From NCBI GenBank assembly GCA_944324675.1, contig CALUXE010000002.1, positions 62,001-126,000 of the forward strand: 64,000 nucleotides of DNA, read 5' to 3'. Numbering within the stretch: position 1 is the stretch's first letter; the number at the start of each line of letters is the position of its first letter. Positions 49,173 to 58,031 of the stretch are shown here, one piece after another. The DNA comes from an uncultured Elusimicrobiales bacterium. Lineage in GTDB: Bacteria; Elusimicrobiota; Elusimicrobia; Elusimicrobiales; Elusimicrobiaceae. The notes beneath the pieces were generated by a model that made no database searches, was not told the origin of the DNA, and was given only the letters and a program-made list of their open reading frames with translations. The position numbers and the translations under genes were made by a program.

Positions 49173-51881
49173 TCAGTTCAAGTCTTCTTTCGCCGTTTTG
49201 ATTTGCTGCGCTCTTAACAGCATTTGCTCAAGTTCGTTCTTGGCTTTTTCCACCTGCTCTTTAGGCGCGTTCTTGACGAAGTTCTCATTGCCGAGCATTC
49301 TCTCCCGGTTGCGTATTCCGTTCTCTATTACCGCAAGTTCCTTATCCAAGCGCGCTTTCTCTTTATCGAAGTCTATAAGGCCTTCAAGCGGTATGTATAC
49401 CGTCGTCGTTCCGTGTAGGCCCGTGGCGCTTTGTTTGGGTTTTGCTATGTCGGAACCGATTTCAAGCGTTTCCACTTTGGCCATACTGGTAATGTAATTT
49501 TGATATTTCGCTATTACCGCCAAGTCGTTTCTGTCGGCCGTATTTAAAAGAACTTTAATTTTGAGGCCAGGCGGGACGTTAAACTGAGCTCTTATCGTCC
49601 TTATCTGCGTTGTTACGCCTTGAAGCAGAGCCATCTGCGTTTGTGCCTGTTCGTCCGATAATGCGGGATTGTAGGCGGGATAAGATTCCTCAATTAAAAA
49701 TTCCTTATGATCTTTTATGTATTTCTTTAAGCTCATCGCTATTTCTTCGGTAATGAAAGGCATAAAAGGATGCAAAGCCTTAAGCGTGTTATATAGAATA
49801 TTGATAAGTATTGATATGACTTCTTTGCGGTCTTCGCCGTCAAAACGCTGTTTGGCCAGTTCTATATACCAATCGCAGAAGTCGCCCCAGAGGAAATGGT
49901 ACAGTATATCCGCCGCGGCGGCCATATTGTATTTTTTGATTTCGTCCGAGGCTTGCTTTATCGCATTATTGTAGCGCGATATTATCCACCTGTCGCATAG
50001 CTCTTTGGGTTTGGCAGGCAGTTCAAGCGGGCCTTCTATGCCTTCGCTGTTCATCTGTATGAAGCGGGAAGCGTTATAAATTTTATTGCAGAAGTTTCTT
50101 GCCCCGATAATGCTTTCCTCGCCATAAGGGATATCTTTGCCCAGCACCGATTGGGACAAAAGCGAAAATCTTACCGCGTCGGCGCCGTATTTTTGCGTAA
50201 GGTCCAGCGGATCGACCACATTGCCCAGGGATTTGGACATTTTTTTGCCCGTTTTGTCGCGTACTATGCCGTTTAACAGAACGTCTTTGAAAGGCACTTC
50301 GCCCTGAAACTCAAGGCCCATCATTATCATTCTGGCCACCCAAAGGTAAATGATTTCATAGCCCGTAACCAATATGCTGGTGGGATAGTAATATTTAAGT
50401 TCTTTGGTCTGTTCCGGCCAGCCGAATACCGACATCGGCCACAAAGCGGAGGAGAACCAAGTATCCAAAACGTCGGGGTCTTGTATGGTGTCATGGCCGT
50501 GGCATTGGGGACATTCGGGCTTTTCGAAGGAAACTATCGGCTTTGCGCCGTCCTCGAAGGAAACTTTGGAAAGCTGTTCTTTGCCTTGCTTGTCCGTGGT
50601 AAAAGTGAGGCCCTTTTCACTGCAATGGCGGCAGTACCAAACGGGTATTCTGTGCCCCCACCAAATTTGTCTGGATATGCACCAGTCTTGTATATTCTTA
50701 AGCCAATTTGTCAGGGGTCCTTTCCAGTTGGCGGGGTGGAATTTTACTTTTTCTTCCTCTATCGCTTTTAAGGCGTTTTTGGCCAGCTCGTCCATTTTTA
50801 CGAACCACTGCTCGCTTAGATAAGGCTCAATGGCGCTGTGGCAGCGGTAGCAGGTGCTGACGGCGTTATTATATTTTTCTTCTTTGACCAAAAGGCCCGC
50901 CGCTTCCAAATCCTTGACGGTTTCTTTGCGGCAGAGATCTCTGTCCATACCGAGGTATTTCTCGGGCAGATTAATCATCTTGCCTTTATCATTAATTACG
51001 ATAAAAGTTTCCAAACTGTGTCTTTGGCCGATTTCGTAGTCGACGGGGTCGTGCGCGGGCGTTATTTTGAGGGCGCCGGTGCCGAATTCCATTTCTACCG
51101 CCTCATCGGCTATTATGGGTATTAAGCGGTCTATTAAAGGTATGCGCACTTTTTTGCCGATAAGGTTTTTGTATCTTTCGTCTTTGGGATTTACCGCTAT
51201 CGCCGAATCGGCGAAAATGGTTTCGGGCCTGGTGGTGGCTATGACTACGCCGTCGGAGCCGTTCTCCATTTTATAGCGCAAGTGCCAAAGTTTGCCGGCA
51301 TGCTGTTCGTGTTCCACTTCTATATCGGAAAGCGCTGTTGAGCATCTTACGCACCAGTTTATCATACGTTTGCCGCGGTAAATATATTTTTTGTTCCAAA
51401 GATTGCTGAAGCTTGCGTATACTGATTTGGCCCTGTCTTCGTCCATGGTGAAGCGGATATTGCTTTGGTCCAGAGCCCAGCCCATCTTCTCAAATTGATT
51501 GTATATGGCGTTGCCGCATTCTTTATACCAGTCCCATACGGTTTGGACGAATTTTTCTCTGCCCAGATCGTGGCGGGACAGTTTTTGCTCTTTGGATAGT
51601 TTCTTTTCTATTACGTTTTGCGTAGCTATGCCGCCGTGGTCGGTGCCGGGCACCCAGTTGGCGCACTCGCCGTTCATTCTGTGGAATCGTATTAAGGTAT
51701 CCTGCAAAGTATTGTTAAGCCCATGGCCCATATGCAAGGCGCCGGTGATGTTCGGCGGCGGGATTACTATTACGTACGGTTTTTTTGTTTCGTCTATTTC
51801 GGCTTTAAAAACGTGTTTGTCTTTCCATAATTTGGATATTTTTTCTTCCACTTCTTTAGGGTCATAAGCTTTAGGCAGCAT
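49173..51881 (-). CDS. valS: Valyl-tRNA synthetase
   Basis: A class I synthetase of 902 residues. The HIGH motif appears as PPPNITGALHMGHGL (about 37-51) and KMSKS as GKKMSKSLGNV. An editing domain (CP1, about 205-340) contains TTRPETIFADSA and DPVDYEIGQRH. Four cysteines in CYRCH, CRHC and CPQC-type sites may bind zinc. An anticodon-binding domain and a C-terminal coiled arm (DFDKEKARLDKELAVIENGI) end the protein, all typical of ValS. GAGG precedes ATG 51881 by 7 nt. It is the only synthetase in the window. Confidence 0.97.
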   Translation of the reverse strand: MLPKAYDPKEVEEKISKLWKDKHVFKAEIDETKKPYVIVIPPPNITGALHMGHGLNNTLQDTLIRFHRMNGECANWVPGTDHGGIATQNVIEKKLSKEQKLSRHDLGREKFVQTVWDWYKECGNAIYNQFEKMGWALDQSNIRFTMDEDRAKSVYASFSNLWNKKYIYRGKRMINWCVRCSTALSDIEVEHEQHAGKLWHLRYKMENGSDGVVIATTRPETIFADSAIAVNPKDERYKNLIGKKVRIPLIDRLIPIIADEAVEMEFGTGALKITPAHDPVDYEIGQRHSLETFIVINDKGKMINLPEKYLGMDRDLCRKETVKDLEAAGLLVKEEKYNNAVSTCYRCHSAIEPYLSEQWFVKMDELAKNALKAIEEEKVKFHPANWKGPLTNWLKNIQDWCISRQIWWGHRIPVWYCRHCSEKGLTFTTDKQGKEQLSKVSFEDGAKPIVSFEKPECPQCHGHDTIQDPDVLDTWFSSALWPMSVFGWPEQTKELKYYYPTSILVTGYEIIYLWVARMIMMGLEFQGEVPFKDVLLNGIVRDKTGKKMSKSLGNVVDPLDLTQKYGADAVRFSLLSQSVLGKDIPYGEESIIGARNFCNKIYNASRFIQMNSEGIEGPLELPAKPKELCDRWIISRYNNAIKQASDEIKKYNMAAAADILYHFLWGDFCDWYIELAKQRFDGEDRKEVISILINILYNTLKALHPFMPFITEEIAMSLKKYIKDHKEFLIEESYPAYNPALSDEQAQTQMALLQGVTTQIRTIRAQFNVPPGLKIKVLLNTADRNDLAVIAKYQNYITSMAKVETLEIGSDIAKPKQSATGLHGTTTVYIPLEGLIDFDKEKARLDKELAVIENGIRNRERMLGNENFVKNAPKEQVEKAKNELEQMLLRAQQIKTAKEDLN

Positions 51882-52039
51882 AATAATTCCTCTTTTTTTA
51901 ATTTGCGTAATGTGACTCTACGCCTTTACCCTTATATTTTACAATTTTAAGAGATATAAGGCTTTAGTGAAAATATGTTTTATCGGCTTTGGGTTATCCC
52001 GCTTGGCAAAATATGCTTTTTTTGCAAAAAATATAAAGT

Positions 52040-52330
52040 ATGGAAAATAAGAAATACGAAGAGCAGGAAATTATAGAGCCCGAAGTTTACGACGAGAGCG
52101 GACGAAAAATATCTTCTCCGGGGGCGCCGCGCGCCGAAAGCATTAAGCGCGATTTAAACCCGCTGAGAAAAGCTCTGATGGGGGTATTGGGCGCCGCCGC
52201 GGCTTTGCTGAGCGGGTTTATGATGCTGTGTGTTTTTTTGGTGGTTTTCGCCATTATGGCGATACCGATGTTGATACTGAGCCTGTTCGGGCGCAAACCG
52301 AATATAAAAATATTCAAGTACAGAATGTAG
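52040..52330 (+). CDS. Small membrane protein, unknown
   Basis: A 96-residue protein with an acidic N-terminus (EEQEIIEPEVYDESGRKI), a basic stretch and two adjacent hydrophobic segments (about 45-85), then a basic end. It looks like a small inner-membrane protein; one long hairpin is possible. No ribosome site is evident, and a TATAAA lies 3 bp before the ATG. The gene is alone, with the divergent valS on its left and tRNA-Ser on its right. It has no recognised family. A true gene is likely from composition. Confidence 0.6.
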   Translation: MENKKYEEQEIIEPEVYDESGRKISSPGAPRAESIKRDLNPLRKALMGVLGAAAALLSGFMMLCVFLVVFAIMAIPMLILSLFGRKPNIKIFKYRM

Positions 52331-52396
52331 GTGGGGGACTGCACTTGAAAACCTGGATCGTTTATTTTTTCGGCGTTTGGCATAGCGCCAAGTATT

Positions 52397-52405
52397 TGGT
52401 ATAAT
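52397..52405 (+). promoter_or_regulatory. Extended -10 promoter of tRNA-Ser
   Basis: TGGTATAAT, a perfect extended -10 motif, 32 bp before the tRNA. A CGGCG / CGCCG hairpin lies in the leader (52414-52429). Confidence 0.6.
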
Positions 52406-52437
52406 CTATATATCGGCGTTGAAGCGCCGCTGATTTT

Positions 52438-52525
52438 GGAGAGGTGTCCGAGCGGTTGAAGGAGCAGTCCTGGAAAGACTGTATACCCCAAAAGGGTATC
52501 GAGGGTTCGAATCCCTCCCTCTCCG
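52438..52525 (+). tRNA. tRNA-Ser (GGA)
   Basis: An 88-nt cloverleaf with acceptor stem GGAGAGG / CCTCTCC, anticodon stem CAGTC / GACTG around CTGGAAA (anticodon GGA), a long class II variable arm (TATACCCCAAAAGGGTATC) and T arm GAGGG-TTCGAAT-CCCTC. Discriminator is G73, as in serine tRNAs. CCA is not encoded. Confidence 0.96.
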
Positions 52526-52558
52526 TTTTTTATTTAATAGTTCGGTAAATTGTTTTGG

Positions 52559-52586
52559 GCGCGGCTTTTGGGGCCGTGCTTTTTTA
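52559..52586 (+). terminator. Terminator after tRNA-Ser
   Basis: GCGCGGC / GCCGTGC stem with one G-T pair, 7-nt loop and six Ts. A weaker GCGG / CCGC hairpin at 52622-52636 may end the convergent VOC gene. Confidence 0.75.
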
Positions 52587-52653
52587 TTGGGCTTATTTCG
52601 TTATGCGGATTAAATTAAAAGGCGGATTTTAGCCGCGTTTTTTATCGGTTATA

Positions 52654-53034
52654 TTACTTTGTAAGTTCTATAAGGTTGCCGTCCGGATCCGCAATGACGC
52701 TTTCGTAATATCCGTCGCCCGTTATTCTTGGTGCGCTTAGGATTTTATGTCCGTCTTTTTCCAGCTTGGCGGTTAAAATATTTACCGCTTCTTCGCTGCC
52801 CAGCGAAAAGGCCAAATGCGCGTAGCCCAAATGCGGCCTTAATATGTTTGGCGCCAAATCGGGCTTATGCATAATTTCCAATCGGGCGCCGCTTTGAAAA
52901 GAGAGAAAATAACTTTTAAAATCCGTGTTTTTGTTATGATACGACATCCCGGCTATTGCGTCGAAATATTTTGCGTAAAACTCTTTTGTCTTTTCCAAAT
53001 CTTTTACGTATATGGCGATATGTTCTATTTTCAT
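52654..53034 (-). CDS. Glyoxalase/VOC-family protein
   Basis: A 126-residue single-domain vicinal oxygen chelate protein. MKIEHIAIYVKDLEKTKEFYAKYF opens the fold with His5, LGYAHLAFSLGS has a second His and ADPDGNLIEL ends with the Glu of the metal site. It may be a glyoxalase I, which would detoxify methylglyoxal made by the nearby mgsA, but many VOC enzymes act on other substrates; distance is about 2 kb and the strands differ. No clear ribosome site precedes its ATG at 53034. Confidence 0.85.
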   Translation of the reverse strand: MKIEHIAIYVKDLEKTKEFYAKYFDAIAGMSYHNKNTDFKSYFLSFQSGARLEIMHKPDLAPNILRPHLGYAHLAFSLGSEEAVNILTAKLEKDGHKILSAPRITGDGYYESVIADPDGNLIELTK

Positions 53035-53046
53035 AATTCAGAAATT

Positions 53047-53073
53047 AAAAAGCCCCGCTTTTTAGGCGGGGCT
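53047..53073 (-). terminator. Terminator after the thioesterase gene
   Basis: AGCCCCGC / GCGGGGCT stem with 7-nt loop and a T run on the minus strand. Confidence 0.85.
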
Positions 53074-53078
53074 AAACT

Positions 53079-53813
53079 TTACTCCCATCTGGTATAAATC
53101 GCCGCAATTTCCTTATCGTCTAAGGGGCGTTTTAATATATGCCAATAACAATCTTGGCCCGCCGTATAGAGCTTTGCGAGCACTTCGTCGCCGTGGCGCA
53201 CTTCCGCTTTGAAGTGTATGATAATCTCAGCTAGGGTTTTGCCTTCCGTTTTTTCCGCTGGCAGGCTTTCCAGCGCCCAAGCCGAGAAATGGCTGTTGTT
53301 TACGTGGTTGTTGCTGTCCAGATCTTCAAGACGGGCGGTCAATTTAACTGTGTTTAAAAGTTCGCCCAGTTCCGTTTCGCGCGGAGCCTTTTCCATAGAT
53401 GCTTCCATAATCGGGGCGGGGTTTTTGTCGTTTAAGTCTATCAGGCTTTGCGGAGAGCGGGTTATTTTCCGTTTGCTTAAATCCATAATCAGCCACCAGC
53501 TTACGCCTTTGGCGATATGGTCGCCCGCTTCGTTAAACATAATGAAATCCCTTCGGCTTTGTATTTTGTCGGAATAGCAGTGCCAAGTCTTTACTTTTAT
53601 TTTCTGCGCGCCGCTGACCGGTTTTAAGAGCTGGATTTGAAGTTTAGTCAATATCCACGCTACGCCGTTTATCGAGAGTTCTTCCCAGCCGTAGGATAGA
53701 TTGTGCGCGTCTATGCCCGCGGCCTCCTGAAAGTAATTTTGCAATACCCAAACGGGTATTTGGCCCTTTGGGTTCATTTCGTGGTATCTGGTTTTAAAAA
53801 TTTCTTCCTGCAT
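53079..53813 (-). CDS. Acyl-ACP thioesterase
   Basis: A 244-residue double-hotdog thioesterase of the FatA/bacterial acyl-ACP family, releasing free fatty acids from acyl carrier protein. The N-terminal half has TRYHEMNPKGQIPVWVLQNYFQ-type and WILTKLQIQ segments, and the C-terminal half has LDSNNHVNNSHFSAW, where Asn and His form the catalytic site. GAGGGGG precedes ATG 53813. These enzymes occur in anaerobic Gram-positive and Gram-negative gut bacteria. Nothing nearby suggests which acid chain is released. Confidence 0.9.
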   Translation of the reverse strand: MQEEIFKTRYHEMNPKGQIPVWVLQNYFQEAAGIDAHNLSYGWEELSINGVAWILTKLQIQLLKPVSGAQKIKVKTWHCYSDKIQSRRDFIMFNEAGDHIAKGVSWWLIMDLSKRKITRSPQSLIDLNDKNPAPIMEASMEKAPRETELGELLNTVKLTARLEDLDSNNHVNNSHFSAWALESLPAEKTEGKTLAEIIIHFKAEVRHGDEVLAKLYTAGQDCYWHILKRPLDDKEIAAIYTRWE

Positions 53814-53840
53814 AATATCCCCCTCAGGGTTATTTTATCA

Positions 53841-53869
53841 AAAAAAGGCTCTCCCGAAGGAGAGCCTTT
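53841..53869 (-). terminator. Terminator after the Fe-ADH gene
   Basis: An 11-bp stem with AAAGGCTCTCC and GGAGAGCCTTT whose minus-strand loop reads TTCG closed by C-G, a stable UUCG tetraloop, followed by a long T run. Confidence 0.94.
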
Positions 53870-53886
53870 GAATCGTTTCCGATAAT

Positions 53887-55101
53887 TTATTTATTGTAAG
53901 GAGTCAAAGATTCCTGATATATGGCTTTGACTCTTTCTTTGGTGCTTTCATTGGGTGCCATGCTGAGCAGGAGCCCCAAAGACGGAGTCGTGAAGGCAAG
54001 CTCCGTCATTTTGTCCACGTCCTCTTCGTGGAAGCCTTCGTCTTTGAGCTTTGCCGTAGAACCTACCGAGAACAGCCATTTTTCCACGGCCTTTGCCGCG
54101 TCTTCGGCTTGGCTCGGGCAGCCGCTGAGGCCCGGAGCTATCGGCGCGAGCACCGCGGCTAAAGTGTGGGACTTCTCGGCATATATTTGCTTGACCACCG
54201 CCGGAAGCAGTATCGCCAGGCCGAGCCCATGGGTAAGTTCCGGTTTTACGGCACTGAGCGGGTGTTCCAAGGCGTGGGTATAGTGCAAAAGCCCGTTATC
54301 AAAACTCACGCCCGCTATCAACGCGGCGTAAGCCAGGAAGTAGCGCGCTTCCAAATTGTGGGGATCTTTCAGCGCTATCGGCAGATATTTGCCGACAAGC
54401 TGCACCACCGACACCGCCAAATCTATCGAGAAAGGCGAGGCCGCTTTTGTCGTGGAGGCCTCCACCACGTGGTTTACCGCGTCGATAGATACGTATCTGG
54501 TTTGATTTTCCGAGAGATTTACCATTAAGGCCGGGTCGTCTATGGAGTACATAGGATATATGCAGTCGTAGGCGATGGCGGGTTTAAAATTCTTTTCCAG
54601 TATCGTTACTACCGCGAAACGGTTGGCCTCGCTGCCGGTGCCGTGCGTCAGGTTGATGGCGATTATCGGGGCGGCCTTTTCAGGGGCGAATTTAAACTCG
54701 TATAATTCCTCCGCCGTTTTGCCCGGGTTTTCCATAAGTATCGCCACGCTCTTGCCCGCGTCTATGGCCGAGCCTCCGCCTATCGCCAGCATTGCTTTGG
54801 CGCCGAATTCTTTGGCCATTTTCGCCGCTTCGTTTACCTGATGGGTATTGGGGTTGGGCGTTACGCCGTCATAGTGGACATAGGTTATATTATGGTTTTT
54901 TAAAGCCGCCTGAACATAATCCCAGGCGCCGGTCTTTTTATATGCCCCTTTACCGGTGACTATCACCAATTTGTCCAAACCCTTCGCTTTAAGATCTTTG
55001 GCTATATCTTCTATTTTCTTTATCGCGCCCGCGCCGAAATATACCGTAGTGCGTACGCGTATTTCTTTAACTTCGTTTATGTCAATGTCTTTTTCCCACA
55101 T
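53887..55101 (-). CDS. Iron-containing alcohol dehydrogenase
   Basis: A group III Fe-ADH of 404 residues, reducing aldehydes to alcohols with NAD(P)H in fermentation. The coenzyme loop GGGSAIDAGKSVAI (about 108-121) and GTGSEANRFAVVT are clear. The iron site is in place: D and H in SIDAVNHVVEAST, then His in HYTHALEHPLS and His in PELTHGLGLAILLP. GGGGGAAG precedes ATG 55101. Substrate is likely a short aldehyde; butanol dehydrogenase-like and lactaldehyde-type roles are the main choices. It is divergent from mgsA, whose methylglyoxal is another possible substrate. Confidence 0.93.
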   Translation of the reverse strand: MWEKDIDINEVKEIRVRTTVYFGAGAIKKIEDIAKDLKAKGLDKLVIVTGKGAYKKTGAWDYVQAALKNHNITYVHYDGVTPNPNTHQVNEAAKMAKEFGAKAMLAIGGGSAIDAGKSVAILMENPGKTAEELYEFKFAPEKAAPIIAINLTHGTGSEANRFAVVTILEKNFKPAIAYDCIYPMYSIDDPALMVNLSENQTRYVSIDAVNHVVEASTTKAASPFSIDLAVSVVQLVGKYLPIALKDPHNLEARYFLAYAALIAGVSFDNGLLHYTHALEHPLSAVKPELTHGLGLAILLPAVVKQIYAEKSHTLAAVLAPIAPGLSGCPSQAEDAAKAVEKWLFSVGSTAKLKDEGFHEEDVDKMTELAFTTPSLGLLLSMAPNESTKERVKAIYQESLTPYNK

Positions 55102-55225
55102 ACTTCCCCCTTATCTTGTTTGAACTCCAGTTATATTATATCCGTACTTTTTAAACTTATCAAGCCGTTGAAGGGGATTCTCCTCTCCCCCAAATTATAT
55201 AGAATAGTATCTAAGGGGGGAAAAT

Positions 55226-55672
55226 ATGCCTTTAATGAAAAAATGTAAAAACATCGCCTTGGTGGCTCATGACAACAAAAAGAAAGATTTGCTTGAATGG
55301 GCGGTTTATAATAAAGGATCGCTTCTAAAGCACAAACTCTGCGCGACCGGTACTACCGGCGCTTTGCTTAAGGATGCTTTGGGCTGTGAGGTGCTGCGAT
55401 ATAACAGCGGGCCTTTCGGCGGAGACCAACAGATCGGCGCGGCGATAGCGGAAGGGAAAATAGACATACTTATTTTCTTTTGGGATCCGCTGAACCAGCT
55501 GCCGCATGACCCTGATGTCAAAGCTCTTTTGAGGCTCGCCGCCGTTTGGAATATACCCGTAGCCTGCAACAGGGCTACGGCAGACTTTTTGATATCCTCG
55601 CCGTTGTTCGACAGCGAATACGAAAACGTCCTGCCCGATTATAAGCCCTATTTGGAAAGATTTAACAAATAG
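55226..55672 (+). CDS. mgsA: Methylglyoxal synthase
   Basis: Converts dihydroxyacetone phosphate to methylglyoxal and phosphate, bypassing lower glycolysis. The 148-residue length is typical. [41 protein letters not shown] with the catalytic Asp, [22 protein letters not shown] and [12 protein letters not shown] are the family motifs. A strong GGGGGG purine site lies before ATG 55226. It is divergent from the Fe-ADH, and a VOC protein lies nearby, so a methylglyoxal pathway is suggested. Confidence 0.96.
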   Translation: MPLMKKCKNIALVAHDNKKKDLLEWAVYNKGSLLKHKLCATGTTGALLKDALGCEVLRYNSGPFGGDQQIGAAIAEGKIDILIFFWDPLNQLPHDPDVKALLRLAAVWNIPVACNRATADFLISSPLFDSEYENVLPDYKPYLERFNK

Positions 55673-55690
55673 AAACAGAATATTATATGG

Positions 55691-55722
55691 GACTGGGTAT
55701 CTTCCTAAGAAGATACCCAGTC
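55691..55722. terminator. Strong inverted repeat between mgsA and the convergent gene
   Basis: GACTGGGTATCTTC / GAAGATACCCAGTC, a perfect 14-bp stem with a CTAA loop. There is no T run on either strand, so it is an unusual terminator or an mRNA end structure. Confidence 0.6.
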
Positions 55723-55741
55723 TCGTTTGGAAAGAAAAACC

Positions 55742-56497
55742 TTAAAAGAAAGTGACCAAAAAGGATAGTATCATCCCGAATGAATATCCCGCCACATTGG
55801 CAAAAAGCGTTAGGCCGAAAATCTCTTTACCCAATCTTCTTTTGCCGAAAAACAGATAAAGCAATAGAAATTCCACTAAGAAGGCTGCCCCCCATAATAT
55901 CCCGTCCTTTTGTGTGTAATTAGAAAGCAGCCACCAATTCAAAGGAATAGTGAACAAATTAATCCCTGTAAAACAAAGAAGAATGCTTATCGGCAGTTTG
56001 CTCATAAAGATAAATAAAGCTGCGGTAAGGACTTCGGATAAAAATACAAACAGTAGGGCGCTGATTATATAACTTTTTGTCAGATGTTCCGGCGCAAGGG
56101 TTACTTTTTCGCGTTCCACTTTCAAAGCGTCGGGCGTTACGGTTACAAGCATGGAGCTTTTCCTAGCGTCGGGTTTTTTAAATATGTCTGACTCTCGTAT
56201 GGAACCGTCATCAAATTTAACGATAAGTTTTTGGTAGGGGTTAAAATCGTAAGATACCGCATAGCAGGAAACCTCGTCACAGTTTAACGCTTGTATGCCG
56301 AACTTTCCCAAAGGCTTAGGGTTTAAACATTGGTTATCCTCGCACTGAAGCTGTTCGCTTTGTTCGGAGACTATTTTTATCGGTACAATCCCGTCAAAGA
56401 GGAAGGTATAGCTTATTTGCTCTGCCGGAGCGATGTCGGCAAAGGCCGATAAAGACATGGATAAAAAAGCAATAAGGGTAAAAAGAAGTTTTCTCAT
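55742..56497 (-). CDS. Exported multi-pass membrane protein, unknown
   Basis: A 251-residue protein with a signal peptide (MRKLLFTLIAFLSMSLSAFA), a periplasmic domain of about 120 residues with four cysteines in pairs (CEDNQC and CDEVSC), which suggests disulfide pairing, then four or five membrane segments (about 145-251). GAGGCGG precedes ATG 56497. It is a lone minus-strand gene, divergent from the aminopeptidase. No family is recognised, though the layout resembles a signal sensor or transporter accessory protein. Confidence 0.7.
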   Translation of the reverse strand: MRKLLFTLIAFLSMSLSAFADIAPAEQISYTFLFDGIVPIKIVSEQSEQLQCEDNQCLNPKPLGKFGIQALNCDEVSCYAVSYDFNPYQKLIVKFDDGSIRESDIFKKPDARKSSMLVTVTPDALKVEREKVTLAPEHLTKSYIISALLFVFLSEVLTAALFIFMSKLPISILLCFTGINLFTIPLNWWLLSNYTQKDGILWGAAFLVEFLLLYLFFGKRRLGKEIFGLTLFANVAGYSFGMILSFLVTFF

Positions 56498-56552
56498 ATT
56501 AGCCGCCTCATATTTTTTGTATCATAAATATTATATATAAAAGGAGAGAAAA

Positions 56553-57743
56553 ATGGACCTTAAAAAATACGCCGATATAATGATTTTTGCTTTAAAGTCC
56601 GCAAGAAAAGGCGGGAAGTTCAAACAGGGGGAAAATATTCTCGTAAGCTATGATATGCCAGCCCTGCCCTTGGCCGAAGAAATTTACGCCAAACTTATAG
56701 AAGAAAGATTCAATGTCGTTTTAAGACCCTACGCTACGGAGAAAATGTCTAAAATCTTATATACCAAAGGCAGCGACAAACAAATAAAGTTTATGCCTCC
56801 GTGGGAAAAGCTCTTTACAGAAAATCTTAACGGGTTAATCGCTTTAAGAGCTCCGCAGAATTTGGCAAATTTAAAAGACGTCGACCCAAAGAAAATAGCC
56901 CTCGCCACTATCGCCAGGAAACCGGTGCGGGAAATTATGGACGATAGAGAAGAGCGAGGTTTATTCTCTTGGACTTTGGCAAATTTCCCGACCGAGGGCC
57001 TTGCAAAACAAGCCGGGCTGAGTATAAAAGAATATGAATCGCAAATAAGCAAAGCCTGCTTTTTAAACGAGAAAGACCCGGCCAAAAAATTCGCCGAGGT
57101 TACCCAAGCCATAAACGAAGTAAGCAAGAGACTCTCGTCTTTGCCGATAGCCAAACTGCGCACCCAGTCGGAAAGTATGGACCTGGAGATACTTTTAGGC
57201 GAGAATCGCCGCTTTATAAGCGGCGGCGGCTGCAATGTTCCTTCTTTCGAGATTTTCACTTCCCCCGATTGGCGTGGTACCCGCGGCGTCTATTACAGCG
57301 ATTTGATGAGCTTTAGAAACGGAAACTACGTAAAAGATATCCATCTGGAATTTAAGGCGGGGCGCGTGGTAAAGGCCAGCGCGGGACAGGGGGAAGACTT
57401 CCTAAAAAAGATGCTCTCTTTGGACAGAGGCGCCTGTCAAATCGGCGAATACTCTTTGACCGATACCAGATTTTCCAAGATAGACCGCTTTATGGCCGAC
57501 ACTCTTTATGATGAGAACTTCGGCGGCAAATATGGCAACAGCCATATAGCTTTAGGCTCCAGTTACAGCGATACTTTCAGCGGGAATATCGCCAAGCTCG
57601 ACAAAAAACTTAAAAAAGAGCTCGGTTTTAACGAATCCGCGTTGCATTGGGATTTGGTGAATACGCAAAATAAATTGGTCAGCGCAATACTAAAAAACGG
57701 AAAACATTTGACTATTTATGAAAGTGGCCGTTTTTTGGTCTGA
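56553..57743 (+). CDS. Aminopeptidase, M29 family
   Basis: A 396-residue dizinc or dicobalt aminopeptidase. The M29 fold is indicated by GGGCNVPSFEIFTSPD (about 230-245, metal glutamate), GEYSLTDTRFSKI, NSHIALGSSYSD (His and following residues) and LHWDLV near the end, which carries the His-Asp ligand pair. The usual GEVF motif is changed to SFEIF. AGGAGAG precedes ATG 56553. It trims N-terminal residues from peptides in the cytosol, consistent with an amino-acid fermenting or scavenging habit. Confidence 0.9.
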   Translation: MDLKKYADIMIFALKSARKGGKFKQGENILVSYDMPALPLAEEIYAKLIEERFNVVLRPYATEKMSKILYTKGSDKQIKFMPPWEKLFTENLNGLIALRAPQNLANLKDVDPKKIALATIARKPVREIMDDREERGLFSWTLANFPTEGLAKQAGLSIKEYESQISKACFLNEKDPAKKFAEVTQAINEVSKRLSSLPIAKLRTQSESMDLEILLGENRRFISGGGCNVPSFEIFTSPDWRGTRGVYYSDLMSFRNGNYVKDIHLEFKAGRVVKASAGQGEDFLKKMLSLDRGACQIGEYSLTDTRFSKIDRFMADTLYDENFGGKYGNSHIALGSSYSDTFSGNIAKLDKKLKKELGFNESALHWDLVNTQNKLVSAILKNGKHLTIYESGRFLV

Positions 57744-58031
57744 TTGAGAAAAAATAGCTTCAAAAAATAATCTAAAAACAGTAAAAAAAACACTATTTGT
57801 CCACAGTAATAATTACTGTGGACAAATGTTTGCTTCTCCGACGTAAAAAAGCTTGTTGATAACTCTCTAAAAATCTTTTCTTAGACGGGATTTGAAATCT
57901 TTTGCCAACTTATGTAGAATTTTAAAGGCGATAAGCTGAAAACGGCCTGTTTTTTATGTTTTTAAAGGTGTAATTGTCAACTTTTATCCACAACATAAGC
58001 CGTTGTTTAAAACTTTTAAGAGGATAATGCC
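57744..58031. promoter_or_regulatory. AT-rich region with DnaA-box-like sites upstream of nrdD
   Basis: This 288-bp gap contains a perfect inverted repeat with 16-bp arms (57795-57810 and 57812-57827, 1-bp centre). Each arm carries TTGTCCACA, one base from the DnaA box. A TTATCCACA (57984-57992) is a perfect consensus DnaA box. TGTTGATAA (57854-57862, minus) and TTGTCAACT (57974-57982) are near matches. The nrdD ribosome site (AAGAGG) follows. It may control nrdD through DnaA, or could be an origin or a terminus element. Confidence 0.5.

Noticed and set aside
57744-58031. Calling this the replication origin
   Set aside because: DnaA-like boxes alone are not enough; no dnaA, dnaN or gidA neighbours and no skew data.
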